Shown here: piece after piece, positions 1 to 14,380 of the stretch
Numbering within the stretch: the stretch's first letter is position 1
Layout of the letters: the number at the start of each line of letters is the position of its first letter
Assembly (NCBI RefSeq): GCF_035582795.1
Contig: NC_134368.1
Location: 14,552,001 to 14,616,000 of the forward strand
DNA: 64,000 nucleotides
From: Mycteria americana
Lineage: Eukaryota; Chordata; Aves; Ciconiiformes; Ciconiidae
Direction: 5' to 3'
Translations under genes and position numbers: made by a program
Notes under the pieces: generated by a model
Told to the model about the DNA's origin: nothing
Databases searched by the model: none
Seen by the model: only the letters and a program-made list of their open reading frames with translations

Positions 1-3000
1 GCTTCCTTGATTTTAGAGTGTATGCTAGTTGATCCTGCAACACTGATTCAGAGTTATTAAGAGGGCTGAGTTTTAAAAAGCAAAAATAATAAGAAAAGCT
101 AGTGCTGAAATTTAAAAATCAATTTGTCCCAACTTATTGTTACTTCTAATTTGAGTAGGTATGGCTTTTTGTATGCATACATGTCTGTGCTTAGGAATAT
201 ACATCTTTCTTACAGAATTAGAAAGAGATAGTAGCATTATGGTGGACTGTCTCTTTAATGGGTCTTTGACATCTTACTTACCCCTTCTTGACAGATAATT
301 TTATCCTGTTCAGACAGAAAATATTTTAGCTTTCCAAACCTTTGACCTGTTTCAGATAGCTACTGTTCTTCCTTTTTTGAACTAAATGTCCAAAAAAATT
401 ATTGAGTTACAAGGGCTTGTAAAAAGAGCAGCCCCTAAAGCCAGGAATTTGTCTCAAATTAGTGGAAAAGTTTCAGGGAAATACTATGTGATGCTACAAG
501 ATCTTTGTAACATTGTAAAGCATAAGCTTATACTTTTCCAGTTGTTTACACGATACCAGCTTCCAGCTGGCAAAGATCCTCGGCATAGCACTTGGCTCTC
601 ATTTTGGTTGGAATTTTAAACGTACTGATTTCAAATTTTCTTTTATTGAACAACATATTTTAAGACTGCTGGTACCTGTAAGGATCGGCTTTTAAAGGGA
701 AGGACTGCCATAGAGCTGCAAGAAAAGTTTTTTGAATAGTTTGTCAAAACCTCTGAAAAATAAAATACATACCATGCAGTATCACTGTTGTGACACAGTG
801 CAGATTTCTTATGAGTACACAAGGCAATTTAAAGTGAACGCTATTATTTGTAGCAATAGTCACATGTGACTGTTTCCAAACTCATGCTAAATGCTGATGT
901 GAAAATTTCTTACTTTTTAATCATATCAGAGCCAATTAAGAAAAATGAGTAAATTCTAGCCTTTGCGTAAGGGGTTGTCAGGGTAAAGATGTAAGAAACG
1001 GACTTCAGGCTTAGGAATCCCGTTGTTTCTGTACAGGGCCACCTGTATGTATTTGCTCATACCCATAGAAATGCTAAATGAATGTCATACATATTTATAT
1101 ACTGCATGAACTGCTGAGGCAAAATAGCAAATGAACAAGCCATATGTGAGCGAAGCTAAAAGGCCTGAATAGCCTAATAAATCTTGCATTAGACTTAAGT
1201 TTAATCAATACTAGGCCTTGAGGAGCACCAATGAAAAAATAGGAGTTCTTTTTGGAAGCTGAAACCTTTGCTTTTCCGTCATGTGAAGGACTTTGGACAT
1301 ACAAATACGTGTAATTGCCATATCAGTGACAGATGTATGAAGAATCCTTGTTCAGGCTTTAAAACTGTGAACTCTCTAATATCTGAAATAGCGAGGAAGA
1401 GTTAGTCCATGAGTAAGCTTATGTTCCCTTTGAGGGCCAGTCTAATTGGCGATCTTACATCAGCAATCTCAGTCACTTTGATAATGCTGTACTGAACACT
1501 GCGTGTGGGAGTAGGGAGGAAAAATAGCCTTGTAAACCTTCATTGCTCCAGACTATATCTTTGAGTAAGCTGTGTAAGAGCAAGACAAAATCGCTTCAAT
1601 CGCTGGGTCAGTCCAGGGCACAAAAAATGATATTCAGAAGCTTGAAACTGATCTGGAAGCAAACTACTGCTAATAGAGAGCAATGGCACAACATCTCCCT
1701 TCCTTCTTACCCCATTCAAGGGGTGAGCCCATGGTCTGTGCGGGCTGAACTCCCTGCTGGTGCAGCACCAAGGAGACAGAGCAAGAGTCATTAAGCCAAG
1801 GAATGAGAGTTGCACTGGACCGTTTTTGAAGCCTATGCATGGCTGGAAACTCCCCCTGGATCTGTTTATCAGGCAGAAAAGATTCTATAGCAAGTGTGTC
1901 AAAATGCATTAATTTGTTCTTAAAAGTTCTTGAGTAAACTCACTGGTGTTTAAGACAGTATAAAGAAAAGAATATTCCAGCAAGTTTCCTAATGCACTCA
2001 ACACTGCTCCTACTGACGTGCTAAACCCCCTGATTTTATCCTTTACTGTAGATGATGTAGTGTGGATGGTTGTATAATACTTTGACATTCCTGTCTCTCT
2101 TGCATTTATATAAATCCTATGGTAACATAACCATTAATGTTATGCATGTAAAAGGATAGTCCATTTGTGTAAGGTCTGAGAAGCCTAAGACCTGTTAGCT
2201 GTATGGACCCTATCTAGAAGCTAATTTGGCGTGAGAGAAGGGGTCTCGGAGCGGAGAGCCTCCAGGAAGTAGGTTGGCTCCTTTGGCAGACTTGGGAACA
2301 AAAAGAGCCCACAAGCTTGTGTAAACAGGCTGAGAGGTGTCACCAGTCACAGCCTCCAGCAAGGAAATCTGAGTCAGGGAAAACATTTTATGTTAAGTGG
2401 GTTTTTTTTGTTTTGGGGTTTTTTTGGTTTTTGGTTTGGTTTGGTTTTTAATGTATAAAAAGACTGTTTTGTTGTGTGAATGAGGCTGTGTAGTTTCCGG
2501 CCATGCTCACTGAAAGCTCATTGAATCTGTTTTTAAAAAAAAAAAACATGGGACATTAACGTGCTTGGTATTTAATGAATACAGAATGTCATTCATAACT
2601 TTGATTATTAGTTAATTACTGGTAGTCTTTAAGGATAACTCTCCCCCACCCAATTACTACTTCATCCCAGTCATCTTAATTACCAAGAAAGTTTTTGTAT
2701 ATCTTTATTACACATAAGCACTATGTAACATAGAGAATATAGATTTGCCTACTTTTGCACACAAAAGCAACTGTGTCCTGCAGTTTGAATACCATATTTG
2801 TTACATAAAATCTAGTAAATACTGTAGTTAACTTATTTTCTAAAGTGTGTTTCATGGTGTTAAATCGACTGTAAAAGCAAGTCACATTCACATTCTTCTG
2901 AAACACCTGCTCAAGAATTCCTATTGCTTCCTACTTCATAAAAAAGAGAAAGAATAGGAAGATTTTTCTTTGCATTGACAATCCAATTAAAACTACAAGG

Positions 3001-6000
3001 TGGCAGGAATGATATCAATTCCTATGAAAGCACAGTTGCCTGCCAGCCATTTGTAGGCACTCCGTCTGGGAATTGTGGCATAGTAATCTGCAGTAAGGCA
3101 AAACAGAACAACACAGAAACAAACTTCAATTGTTGACCTATTTTTGGTAGTCCACCATTGCTGGCAGAAGTTTAAATGAATCCCAAGGAGTGACTTGTTA
3201 TGGGGGTGCGAAAACAGAGAGCTATCATATAGGAGAGGCAGGAAAGTGAGTGACTACTTTTATGTCTGTCATTGTTTCTAGTATCCAAATAAAAATTCCG
3301 TTTCATCCACCAGAGATGTATTTTGCAATAAAAACAACAGATTCAAACAGATCAGGAAACTTTCCATCAGTGTTCCTGGTAGTCATCGAAGAAGTATTTG
3401 TAGGCAAGAACTTGCTGCTTATCATGTCTTTGAGTTTTGCTATATCAACTTCAAAACTGATATTAAAAATAAGAAGTAGGAAAAAGTTCCCTAAGTCATT
3501 CTGTCCTCTTTAAGTTTGTTCACTATATAAAGGATGGGATGGTGGTTGCACATTTTGCTAAGTGTATGTTGCTGAGGGTATGTGGAATGGTCTGTAAATG
3601 TCACACCACAGTATTTTCTTGCTGATAAGTCTTTGTGCTGAAAGGGGATACCTCTGTGGTGTGACCCTTGCTTTTTCTACGTTGGGCCGTGATGCATTCA
3701 CGATGTTTTACATTGAAGTTTCCACTTAGATTGTCTTTGCTTTCTGGTGATTCTTTTAAATACCATTTTTTCTATCTGCTTTTGGTGCAGCCACAGCAGA
3801 AGGCATCACATTTTCTGGTTGTAATATTAGGTGGAGACTGAATGGGTAAAGGAGAGAGCAAGTGATGTATGTGGGATACAAGCGTTGTTTGCTGACATGT
3901 TCTGGCTGTCGACATGTCAAGTCCCATTCATGGAGGGCTGCATCTGTGCTGCTTTTATTTATGTGTAAATAAATGCTTTGCTCTGCTGGAAATCTCGGGG
4001 AATCTGGTACCAAAGCAAACATCACATTCATAGAAATCAAAGACTAGAGGCAAGAATGGAAAGATGCAATCTTCTTGCATATAATTTGTATGCCTGACAA
4101 ATATGTGTCTTACTGACAAATTATAAATCAAATTAATATTATGGATGTAAAGCTTTATACTAGAAAACAAGATATTGTAGTAAAATGTCATGGGTTTTTG
4201 GAAAGTATGCTTTTTTAATACTTGAACATTTGGTGATAAGAAGGAACCCCCTTCCCTCCCTCCTCTGACTGTCGATTAGAATAACTTCTGACAAAAAGCC
4301 AATGGTAATGTACCTTCCCGTTACAAAGCATTTGCCAAGCAAAATTTCTAGCAACTACTGCAGAGAGCTCACAGATGTGCTCAGCACTGTATTCCCAAAG
4401 GAATTGCCTTTTATTTGGATCATTCTTGTCACTGTCTAACATGCTTTATGCTTAGTCATTTTAAAACGAAAAACCTTGTTTCCAAAAAGTCTTCAAAATG
4501 TGGATCAGCTGTACAAGGATATAGGGAGGGCTTCTGAAATATTCGGGGAAACTACTTTGCTGTTACCACATGCTAAGGATATGATTGTTGTTTATCTTAT
4601 TTTTCTGCCCTGAAGATTAGGGTTGGACCCTGCCTGTTGCTGTTTGAGGTGTGGAGGACAGGAAGGAGGGCTATTACCTCTCTTGTACTGAAAAAGGAGT
4701 TGAGGTTATTCCCCCCATCCCTTGTAGTCCACAGACCCTGCATGTATGGACTGTATGTGGCATCACCCCAATTGCCAGAGGAACTGTCTCTAAAATAGCT
4801 AAAATCTCTAAAATAGCTGTTTGTCTTAGCAGTCTCTCTCTCTCTCTCTCTCTTTTTTTTTCCCCAATACCTTCTGTAAGATAGTGCACTCTGTTTAAGA
4901 ATTAAAATCTGGCTAAAATCCCTAAGAATCTGAATGCTTTGCCTGTCCTGGGAATCTAAAGGAAAGAGTGGAGGTTGGCATCAGTGTTTACTCTCTTACC
5001 TTTAAATTTATGTTGCTCTGAAGATGTAGTGCTGTCTGACATGGTGGAATAATGTGTGAGAAACAGAATTTTCACCAAAGATTCTATGTATTTCAGTTTG
5101 TAATTAAAAACAAACAAACTTGGATACTTTCTGGCCTTTCCTAACTATTTGGGAAGTGTTGACAGATTTGCAAGTCATTGGCATGTAAACAAAAATAAAA
5201 CCTTCATTTTTGTAACACTGAACTTTTGTCTAGAGAGCCATTATATAATAAAGCACTTAAATGAATCAACTTTCTTTACTTAGCCTGTGCTGCTATAACT
5301 ACAGGACATGAATATGTTGGTGACTATTACATTGAGCAAAATTAGTCATTTATTAAACATCAGCTCATCTGTCAAATTATTTCTATAATAGTTTTGGTTC
5401 TTTGAGGAGTTTTTGGTGTGCATGGTATATTTTGACTTCTGAATGAATTTGAACAAGTGTGGTTTATGTTCTGTTTTTTGTAGATTAACAGATACATTTC
5501 CACAGCAACAGCTTCCCTCTTTATCCTTCCCCGCCACCATTAGAAGTAGATTTAGCTTAGCAGTTACTGAAAATGAGAAATTAAGTATCCAATTATTTTA
5601 AGTTAATTTTGTATTACCATATCTTTTAAGAAGCTATAGGAAGATTAGTGAAGGATTATTGGGTTGTAGGTTTCCAGTGGTTGCTGGTAATTTGTTGTGA
5701 ATAGCACTTAACAACTTCGAATGGCTGGCATAAGGAAATGTTTCAAGTTTGCCATAGTTTCTGCAAGATGTATTGCCAGTTAGTCTTCTTTTTTAATCTC
5801 ACTGGAATGCTTGCTATGCCACTGAAACATCCACTTTAAAAGTATATATTGTTACATTACTATACTATTTTTATTATATATGCTGTTCTTGCTGCAACTT
5901 GAAATTGCTGGTTCTAGATCTGTGTTCACCCTTCTCTCAAAACTTTTGTAAACACTGTTCTCTTTATATAGGGAGGTCACCTGCCCATAATATTATTAAG

Positions 6001-8215
6001 ATACTTTTTATTTCCAAATTTACTAGAGAATTTAACTACAATTGTTAATGGCAAGTTTTCTAAAATCTAAGAACTTCTCTTTTAAACAAGTTGGTATTGT
6101 GGAATGAGTAGATCTGCTAAAACTTAAATACATTTTTCAATGTAGAAAACTTACCTGGATAACTTTTGAATTTGAACTTGTGTGGTTTGGTGGTTTTTTT
6201 TTTGTTTTGAGACTTGAGATTTATACTGTGGGCGTTTAGCAAGAAATTTGTTCTAACTCTGGTTTGTTGTCTTCTTGCTGGCCTGATTGCTGTCTTTCCT
6301 TGTCTTTGACAAGTAAATTCTTGCTTTCTCTTAGATGTTTCTGCACTTACATGTTAATGTGGCAAAACCTTCTCTTGTCCTTTTATTCAGTTGTATTCAA
6401 ATTGCTTCCTGAAGGCCAGATGAAAACACCAAAATGTTTTTTTATGTGGAATAATAATATTGGAATATTTATGAACAAGGCAACTCAAAGAGGATGGTGA
6501 AGATAGGATAAAGTCAGACATATCTGACGTCATAGTAAATTGAGGCTCTTGGCCTCCCTCTCTCCCTGAGGAGGCTTGTTACTATATAAATAAATTGAAT
6601 TCCTCTTTTCCAACCTTCTGTGCTACTTAAAGATGCTGACTAAGCTGTTTCAGCACTTTGATCTCCTGCCATGATCAGGCCCTAGCTGTACTTTCATCCT
6701 CTTCAAAAGTATTCTCTCACAGCAGAGAATTTGGCCCTAAGGAAATGAGTATGCAGATTTTTTTTCTATTAAATGCTGCCTAGATGGCTGTCTTTATTGA
6801 ACGAATAAGCTGGTAAGCTCTTCCCCGAGGATTTACTTTTTAAGCCACTAACAACAGAATCAGCTCTGTAACCTTTAACAAACCACTAGAAATGAGTGCA
6901 ATACTTCCTAGCAAAAGAAATAATTTAGGAGTTACATTTTTGGGACTGATACCATTGGAATCAAGCCTGACATATTTTATCTGAAGTGCAGCTTTTTGTG
7001 AAGACTTGAACCATGTACATGCTAATAGATGTATCAGTCATGTTTCAGTGCTGTTCAGATGTGGTATCTTGCCTGGCTTCCAGCTCTCTTGCCCAAAAGG
7101 CCAGGGACTTTGATCGGTTCTGTCTGGTGTCTGCCAGCCTTCTGCTTTGGAGACCCCACTATGGCCATGTCTGCACTAGACATTGCTGGAATTTGTTTGC
7201 CTTGTCTGAATCACTTTTACTCAGTCACGGACTTATGCTTTAACACAAAGTGCATACCATGAGAAGATTTATTATTTAGGAGACTTTACTCTCTTTTCCG
7301 TACTCCACAGCGTAAATAAAAGTGCTGTCATAGGTGTTTAGAGACTCTAGGAAAGCGGGGCTAGATGATAGTCATTAAAGAACTTGACTTTCTTTTACTC
7401 ATTAAGCTTTCAGAGTGCTATTTTCCATAAAGATATCTCCATAAAGATAATTTTATTTCTGTAAATAGATTTTTCTGTGCATGGGAAATATCAATCCAAA
7501 CTGACATGTAGTGCATATCAACAAAAAATTGAATGCTTCTGTTCTTTCCCCTTGTGATAAAAATATGTTGAAATATTATCAAGAAATGTGAAGTGAAACA
7601 GTATCAAGGCTTTGTGCATCTCTTTTGGTTATTTTTTTTTTCAGAGAGGGAATTGTCATCATACCTTCAGTGTACAGGAGAGTTAGACACAGAAGAAGAG
7701 AATTCAGGTTTTCTGAAATTCAGTCTTGTCCTCTTTTCAACAGGACACGATAGCTTCCTTATGTTGGTATATTTTTGGTATTTATAAAGATCCATGGCAA
7801 TGGCCAGTCCATATGTGACAATTTATAGGTGGCCACCATGACAGTTTAAGCCTGTAGTCCACAAACAAATAACTTGTGTTGAAATGGAATACAAATTTAG
7901 TGTTAGCTATGCTAACAGTCTGGATTGACAGTCTGGATTCACAGTTAACAGTCTGGATTGACCTGGTCTAATGGTCAAGTAGTTTAGCAGGTTTCATCCT
8001 GCTTTCATTGAGGACCATCTAGCAAAGACGACCATGAATTAGACTCTGCATATGTGTTCTTAATAGGAAGAAGATGCCACACTTGTAATTTTGCATGATA
8101 TCTTATTCTGCTGCATTTTGTTACCCTATGTAAATATTTTTTTCATTGCATTGCTACCATCAAAGCTGTTAATTAAATCTGGTTTGGATTAAATCTCTCT
8201 TCTTTTGTTTAACAG
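1..8215. other. Non-coding stretch, probable JAKMIP1 intron 1 or 5' flank
   Basis: AT-rich sequence with no exon I can support. Open frames here are short, lack splice signals and look like chance. Visible simple sequence includes a T/G-rich run near 2398-2450, an A tract near 2534-2546, a (TC)n tract at about 4832-4852 followed by a T run, and three copies of an ACAGTCTGGATT unit at about 7914-7961. The JAKMIP1 start exon downstream begins at a splice acceptor, so an upstream non-coding exon must exist; I could not find it or a CpG-rich promoter here. Assignment to intron 1 is inference. Confidence 0.5.
7914..7961. repeat. Short tandem repeat, three units of ACAGTCTGGATT
   Basis: The unit ACAGTCTGGATT occurs at about 7915-7926, 7928-7939 and 7949-7960, separated by 1-9 bases. 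It is a local duplication with no further meaning visible. Confidence 0.7.
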
Positions 8216-8410
8216 ATGATGTCACTAATATTGCTCAGAAATCCCTCCTTGCTGATGAAAAAGAGAACGTGCCAACAGGAGTAGGAGTTGTGGTGTGGGA
8301 AGTCCCAGTACAAACATACCTAGTGACTTACCTACTCGTGCTGCTCAGTCTTCACCTCTTTAAGTTAAAATCGAACACAACTGCCTCAGAAACCTGTGGA
8401 CAAGAGAAAG
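8216..8410 (+). other. Exon-like open segment, unrecognised product
   Basis: This 195-bp segment is preceded by a pyrimidine-rich tract ending in AACAG and followed by a GTACTG donor. One frame, starting at the third base, is open for 64 codons to the donor. The peptide begins DDVTNIAQKSLLADEKENVP, is followed by WEVPVQ, and then has a hydrophobic stretch TYLVTYLLVLLSLHLFKL that reads like one membrane helix with a basic flank, ending in a polar tail. It lacks its own start, and the phases (2 bases in, 1 base out) would require partner exons. I do not recognise the protein. It could be an exon of an unknown membrane protein gene, a decayed exon, or chance. Nothing shows a link to JAKMIP1, whose coding exons are all phase 0. 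Confidence 0.3.
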
Positions 8411-11400
8411 GTACTGTGTGTTGCCACATGTTGGTTGGGTAGGAAGAGAATAAATCCACAATACAGATGTGATGTTATCAATTTATTAGAGACAATATCA
8501 TTTGAAGCTTCAAGTTTGAAATTTTTTTTGTACTGAGATAGACTTTAAACCCAACCAGATTTTGCAGGCAGTAAAATAAACCAAATCTGTACTAAGTTTT
8601 TGCCTTTGCTTTAATATGGTTCTCTTTACATAGGGACTTTCTGTGTTCCGTGAATACCTTTCTTGATGATATGAACATTTTATTACTCATGATTTTTCTT
8701 TATTAATTTTGTAAGGCATTCCCCCCCCTCCCCCCCGGCATCTAAAATGTGCAGTACAGAATGTTTCTCAGTGTCTTAAGTTTATCATATGCTTGCTAAC
8801 TTGACCACTGTCTTATTTCAGCTATACCTGTCACCATTAATAAAGAAGAAGGGCTTTAATTGCTTTGGTCTCAGTTGGATGTTAAGCTTCTTTGACAGAC
8901 TTTCCCAACCTTCTGTTGACTTTTATGTGTTTATAGTATGCACAAGTCTGGGTATTCAGAAGGCAGCTATATATGCTATGCATAAAAACCCACCACAATA
9001 TTTTGGTTGCTTCCAGGGACCATCTACTATATGGGGGAAAGGAGCAGTTTCCTCCTATTGGAGAAGTATGGTAAGGATGAGAGTTTAACACAATGCCTAA
9101 TTCCTGGCTTTTTCATCTTGTAGTAGTCCTGCAGTGGAACTGCAATGATGATGCAGTTACTAGGATTAGAAATGTTAGGAGAACTGGGCAACCCCCACTC
9201 TGTGTAACTGTCCTTACTGCAGCAAAATGCCATTGGCCCCTAGAAATGATATTTTTATCTAGAAAGATGTTGTGAATATAATCACGGTTTGTCAGAAAAC
9301 TGTAATGCAGAAAGAAAAGGAAAGCAGCAGTAACCCAGGAAATATCCTTTCCCAGTGGATATTTTGCAGTTCACGTATTGAAATTGTTGCCTCTCTGCTG
9401 CTCATGAACCTTGTCATTATATTGGGTATAGTGCATAGTGAGCAGTTACTTTTTATGTCTGAATGGAAGGGTAAAGTATGACTCTAAGTAAGGCAGGTGC
9501 TATGGGAAGTGACAGCTGTAGAGTGCATCATCATTACTGAAAAATTCACAAAGAAGGAACGAGTAAAGTAAAAAATGCAGGGTACAGGACATGCCCTAGA
9601 GCCCCTCTAGGGTGGTGTTTGCTTGTCTTCTATGACACTCAAGTACAGCTAATAGTCCATTAGAATCTTTGATTTTAATGCTTCAGAGAACTTCCTTGTA
9701 GTGTAGTCATTATAAAGCAACATATAAAAAGTGAAAAAATATGTCTAAAATAATTTGGTGTTCATTAATGTTATTAACTTCTACTATAGAGAATGATTAT
9801 GGTAACTAAATTTGTTTTAGGGGGCAACAGATAAAATAATGTGACCTAAATTCTCTCTTCTGTAATTGGGAGGGCAGTTCAACATTTACTTCTGACTGGG
9901 TTTAACTCTTTATGGTAAATGCATGAGGAGCTTCAGTCATAGATCTATCTAAAAAAATCATATCTACTTAATAATAACAGAAAGTAGATGATGCTGATTT
10001 TGAAAAGAATTTAAATGCTGAACTCTAAAATCAGCTGTTGAATATTATAACTTGGCTTTCTGCTAAGGTGAATGCATTTTTGATTTTCAAATCTCAAAGG
10101 AATGCTATTTAAAGATTCCCCTCCCTGCCCCCTTGTCCTTTAGTCTGTCCTGTTCCTGTACATCCAAACAGTTGAACATAGATTATCAAATTGATTTAGA
10201 CTTAATATTTTATTTAGCTGACTCTGCATAATGAAAATGAAATTCTCAAAACATGACAGAGTCTTCAACAACTAAGTGTATTTTGGAAAGTGATTTTGTC
10301 ATGTGCAAATTATCTATAAGGAGGCTTCCTATTACTTGGAACTAGCTTATGAAAATCTGAGCAGAGGGATTTCATCCTCTGGATTGCTTATGCCCATTTG
10401 CCCAGTGCTACAGGAAAAAAATCTCCCTATCTGGTCCCTATTTGTCTTATTTGATTAGTCATATTTCTTGCATATCAATGTCTTATTTATTTGGCTAGAC
10501 TGTCTCTGATATCTCCACACTACATCCTCAGAACGGTGGTGTAAACACAAACGTTCATGGGTGGATGGTGCTGTTACATTGTGCAGCTATGTGCGGGCAC
10601 TTTGCTTTAGAGAAAGACTGGCTGCTTCTGTGAAAAATTAGGATTGCCGCAATGTGTTGGGTATAGGGCCAGGCACATTTTTAAAAACGGCTCTTTCTTT
10701 GTTTTGCTGACTGATCATGAAATCTGCCAAAATTGATATTTTTCTCCTCTCTTTAAATTGATGGAAATTAAATTTAGGTAAACTTTGGTATTACTCTCAT
10801 ATTTCAATTTTTTTCTTAACATCCTTTGAACAATCCATCTGTGCTGACTAATCCTCTGTACAAATATTACTTATGTTCCCTGCCATGTGATTACAGATCC
10901 ATTACTCTTCAAACACAGAAAAGAAGTACTACAACATGCTTGTGTCTGAATAGTTTCTCTTGCAAACATAACAAGGGAGTACATTTGGGTAGCTGATAGC
11001 TGTGCAGCTGCTGGCAGAATTCCCACATGTGTTTTACCATTAGATAAGTCTGTGGCTGGTAATGGTCGTGTTGAGATAAGATAAGTCATGTTTCACTTAG
11101 TCATCTAAGAGTACTTGTCTGTGTTGAATGTTTGCAAGAGGTGTTAAAAAGAACACTAATCAAACTTTTCTGACACCTCGGAAAGGTCTTTCATATGTTA
11201 AGCTTTTGGATATGAAGCATAACAGATCTTCAGGCTATTATGAAGCTCCTTGTCTATTCATAAATAAGTATGAATGGAAAAAGAAGGTATGAACTATGAG
11301 AAACCTGTAGCCTACATGCTATGCATTCCATAAATAGTAGTGACAGATCATGAAGTTGGCAGTTTTGACAATTCTTTAGGATATACTGTCCTTGTAAGAG

Positions 11401-14380
11401 CTGGTGCTTTTTCTTGGTAAATAGGCTCTCTCATGTTTATGGTTGTCTTTCTAGCTTTTTGTTTGGTTTTCTCAGCTCTTCCATTCAATTAATTTGTAAC
11501 TTCAATAGTTCTGAATGATGTGTTATGAATATTAAATAGCTTTCATAATGTCACTTGATTATGGCAATATATGGAGGGGGGGCGGGGAAGGCATGTTTTA
11601 TGCATAGCATTGTGTAAGTATTGATTTGCAGGAGAGCAGTTTTGAAGGACACTAATTATCTCACCACCTGAAACTTATCCTTTCTGAAGGAAACCCATCC
11701 TGTGCACATACACACATACTATATTTATATAGTATACACTTTTGTTAAGTATATTATGACAATCTTTGTATTACAAGTAGTCTTAAACAAAAACATATTT
11801 TAAAATATACCTTTATGTGTTTCCATGTTATAATCAGCTTGGACAATAACAATCGATTTCAGGTTGTTACTCAGTAGCTCAATACTGCAGTTCTGCAATC
11901 AAATACTGTACAGTGGCATAACCTATTATTTTGAGGAAACTGCTTTCTGTCAGACTTTTGTTTAATTCGTGGAGACCTTTCTGTGCCTTTTCTGCCTTGT
12001 GTGATCTTTTTGCACATCCTATATTTTACATAAAATTTGGAGTCAGTGTGCCTGAAAAATGTTACATACTGAAACGCTTCCATCTCCCATCTGACTTCAC
12101 TTTCTATTTAGTGCGGACTGTGTTCTGCCTTTGTGTCAAAAACTTAACTTTAACACAAACTAGAAAGTCTACCTCAAGTTTGTTTGAAAAGTTACTTCAG
12201 ACGTGAACATATTTGGTAGAATTACATGTATTAACATTTCCTATTCAAAAATGTGTTAGTAGCTCTTGTGTGTGTTTGTTATAGCAGGAAACAGAAACGA
12301 GGAAAGCAAAATGTGGGGAAGAAAGAATGTCTCATAGGACCATATATGTGAGTACAGAAACCGATTTGAATAAAACAGAGCATCAGCCCAGCAATGCTAG
12401 TTAGCAAATACAACCCACCACAATGAAGAAAAAACCCTTTCCAGTGAATATGTTCTTTTGGGTCTGGATGGAGTTGAGTAGCATAAATACACTTCATGAC
12501 TGCAGAATTGACCAATGGAGTTCTGATTTGTGTTGAAAAATTGCTTACTGTATCTTCAAATTAACATCTTTGATGAGCATTAGCATAGGGTACAAGATGG
12601 TGTAATTTTCAGGTATTCTCCTCAGTTCTGTTTTATTCACTTTCTATAAGTATTTTGATCTTGAAGAAATACATGTAATCAGCCATGAAAACTTATTCTG
12701 AAACTTAATTCACTGATTGAATCTCTGTGATTCTCTTTACCTGAATTATTTTTAGATGTTGAGCCACTGTTTAGAGATTGTATCCAAACTAACAAACAGA
12801 TGTATTAAGCATTTATGGTCCGGAAAACACACCATATTATCAAAACCAGAAGTTTTACTGGCTATTGAACGTTTATCACATCTTTATCATTACAGTGCCC
12901 TGCCCTGAGGACCGTACTGGTTCTTGATCCAGGCAGAATTCTCTCTACAATTTAGGAAAGGGGATTAAGAGAAGCTGACAATTCAAGTTTGTTAAAGAGT
13001 CTAGTATGTCTGAGAGGGATTCCTGTGTAGACAGAATGATGGGTTCTGTAGGTGTGCGCTGATGTCAGGACCATCAGGGATGCAAATCTGTATTTAGTGC
13101 TGAAGATGACCAAGATGGAAAATGTTGAGGGGCGGAGGGGTCAGAATTAATTAAATCGTTTGAATAGAAGAAAAGTTTGAATTTGATTAGTTGGCAACCC
13201 CTGAACACAGTGCTGTGCAAGCTTGATAAGCGTCTTTGCCACAACCCTGCTAGCCTGTGCACTACTTCTTGCTGTTAAAACCATAGTAAAAGTTTTGGGG
13301 ACGGAAATAAATTCTGGTTGACTTATGTGAAATCTATCTTAAAATTAAGAAATGCAAAGGGGAACCAGGTGAGGGAATATACTGACATGTAAATGACAAG
13401 TGTCCAATCTGTAGCAGAGGCATTTCTATTGCTTAATTGAGGAGCTTGCATTTCTTTATTGTGGAAATACTTTATTGTCTTCTGGTTGTTTGAGACAAGA
13501 GGTAGAAAGGAATGCAAAAGAATTACAGTATTTTAGTGTTCTTCTGAGCCTTACCCTGGTATTGTTTTGCTTTTGGGATCAGTTGCACTTTATTCCGTCT
13601 GTTCAAAAGTGGCAGTTTAATATTTCTGTGCTTTTCAGGAAACTGTGGAAAACTGACTTCCCATCTTTCTCAAGTAAAAGAACTTGTGTTAAACTGCTTG
13701 CAAGAGTGCAGTTGTAACAATTTCCTGCACAGGCATAATTTTATATTTCCCCTGCCTTACATTTAGTGATCTATATATGAATGAATTTTTAAAGTTACTA
13801 AAAGTCAATGAAAGAGGGGGAGCAGGGAAAGGGGATTATATTGCTGATGGAGAGCAGTTTCCAGGTGTGCTGGATGTTATTACAACCCAAGAAAAAAAGA
13901 GAAATTTGGTAGTAGAAAGGAGGTGGAGAGTATTTGAGCGTTTCAATTAACTTCCAACCATCAAAGATTTTAAAGTGGACCCTCTAGTCAGGACAGTGAA
14001 AGGAAACCCATTACCTAGCTATTTCCTGGTGAAGACCTGCATATGTCAAAGTTAACATCTAGTAATTTCCTATCTTTAATCCCTTACAACGTTTGGGAAG
14101 TGTTAGTGAAGATCTTTATGATTTGATGTTTCCAGATTTTTACTGCTAAAAAAATAATTATATATGTCTGTAGCATAGCCATTTGAATTGATGTTCTCTG
14201 GGAGGGGAAGGAACATGGTCACACTTAAGAGCTGGTTTTCGCATTGTTCACTGAAGCAGGCAGCATTTCAGCATTTTGCAGTGCAGTGTTTGCAGGTAAC
14301 AACTAAGTCTTGATTTGTGTGTAACTTCCAGCTTTCATCTCGCCCTTATTTTTTCTTCTTCCTCTTCTGATAGCAATTCT
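8411..14380. other. Non-coding stretch without recognised features
   Basis: No gene or recognisable transposon was seen. There is a C-rich run (C8-T-C7) at about 8721-8736 and a G-rich run at about 11575-11590. The open frames here are under 100 codons and show no family resemblance. Confidence 0.5.
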
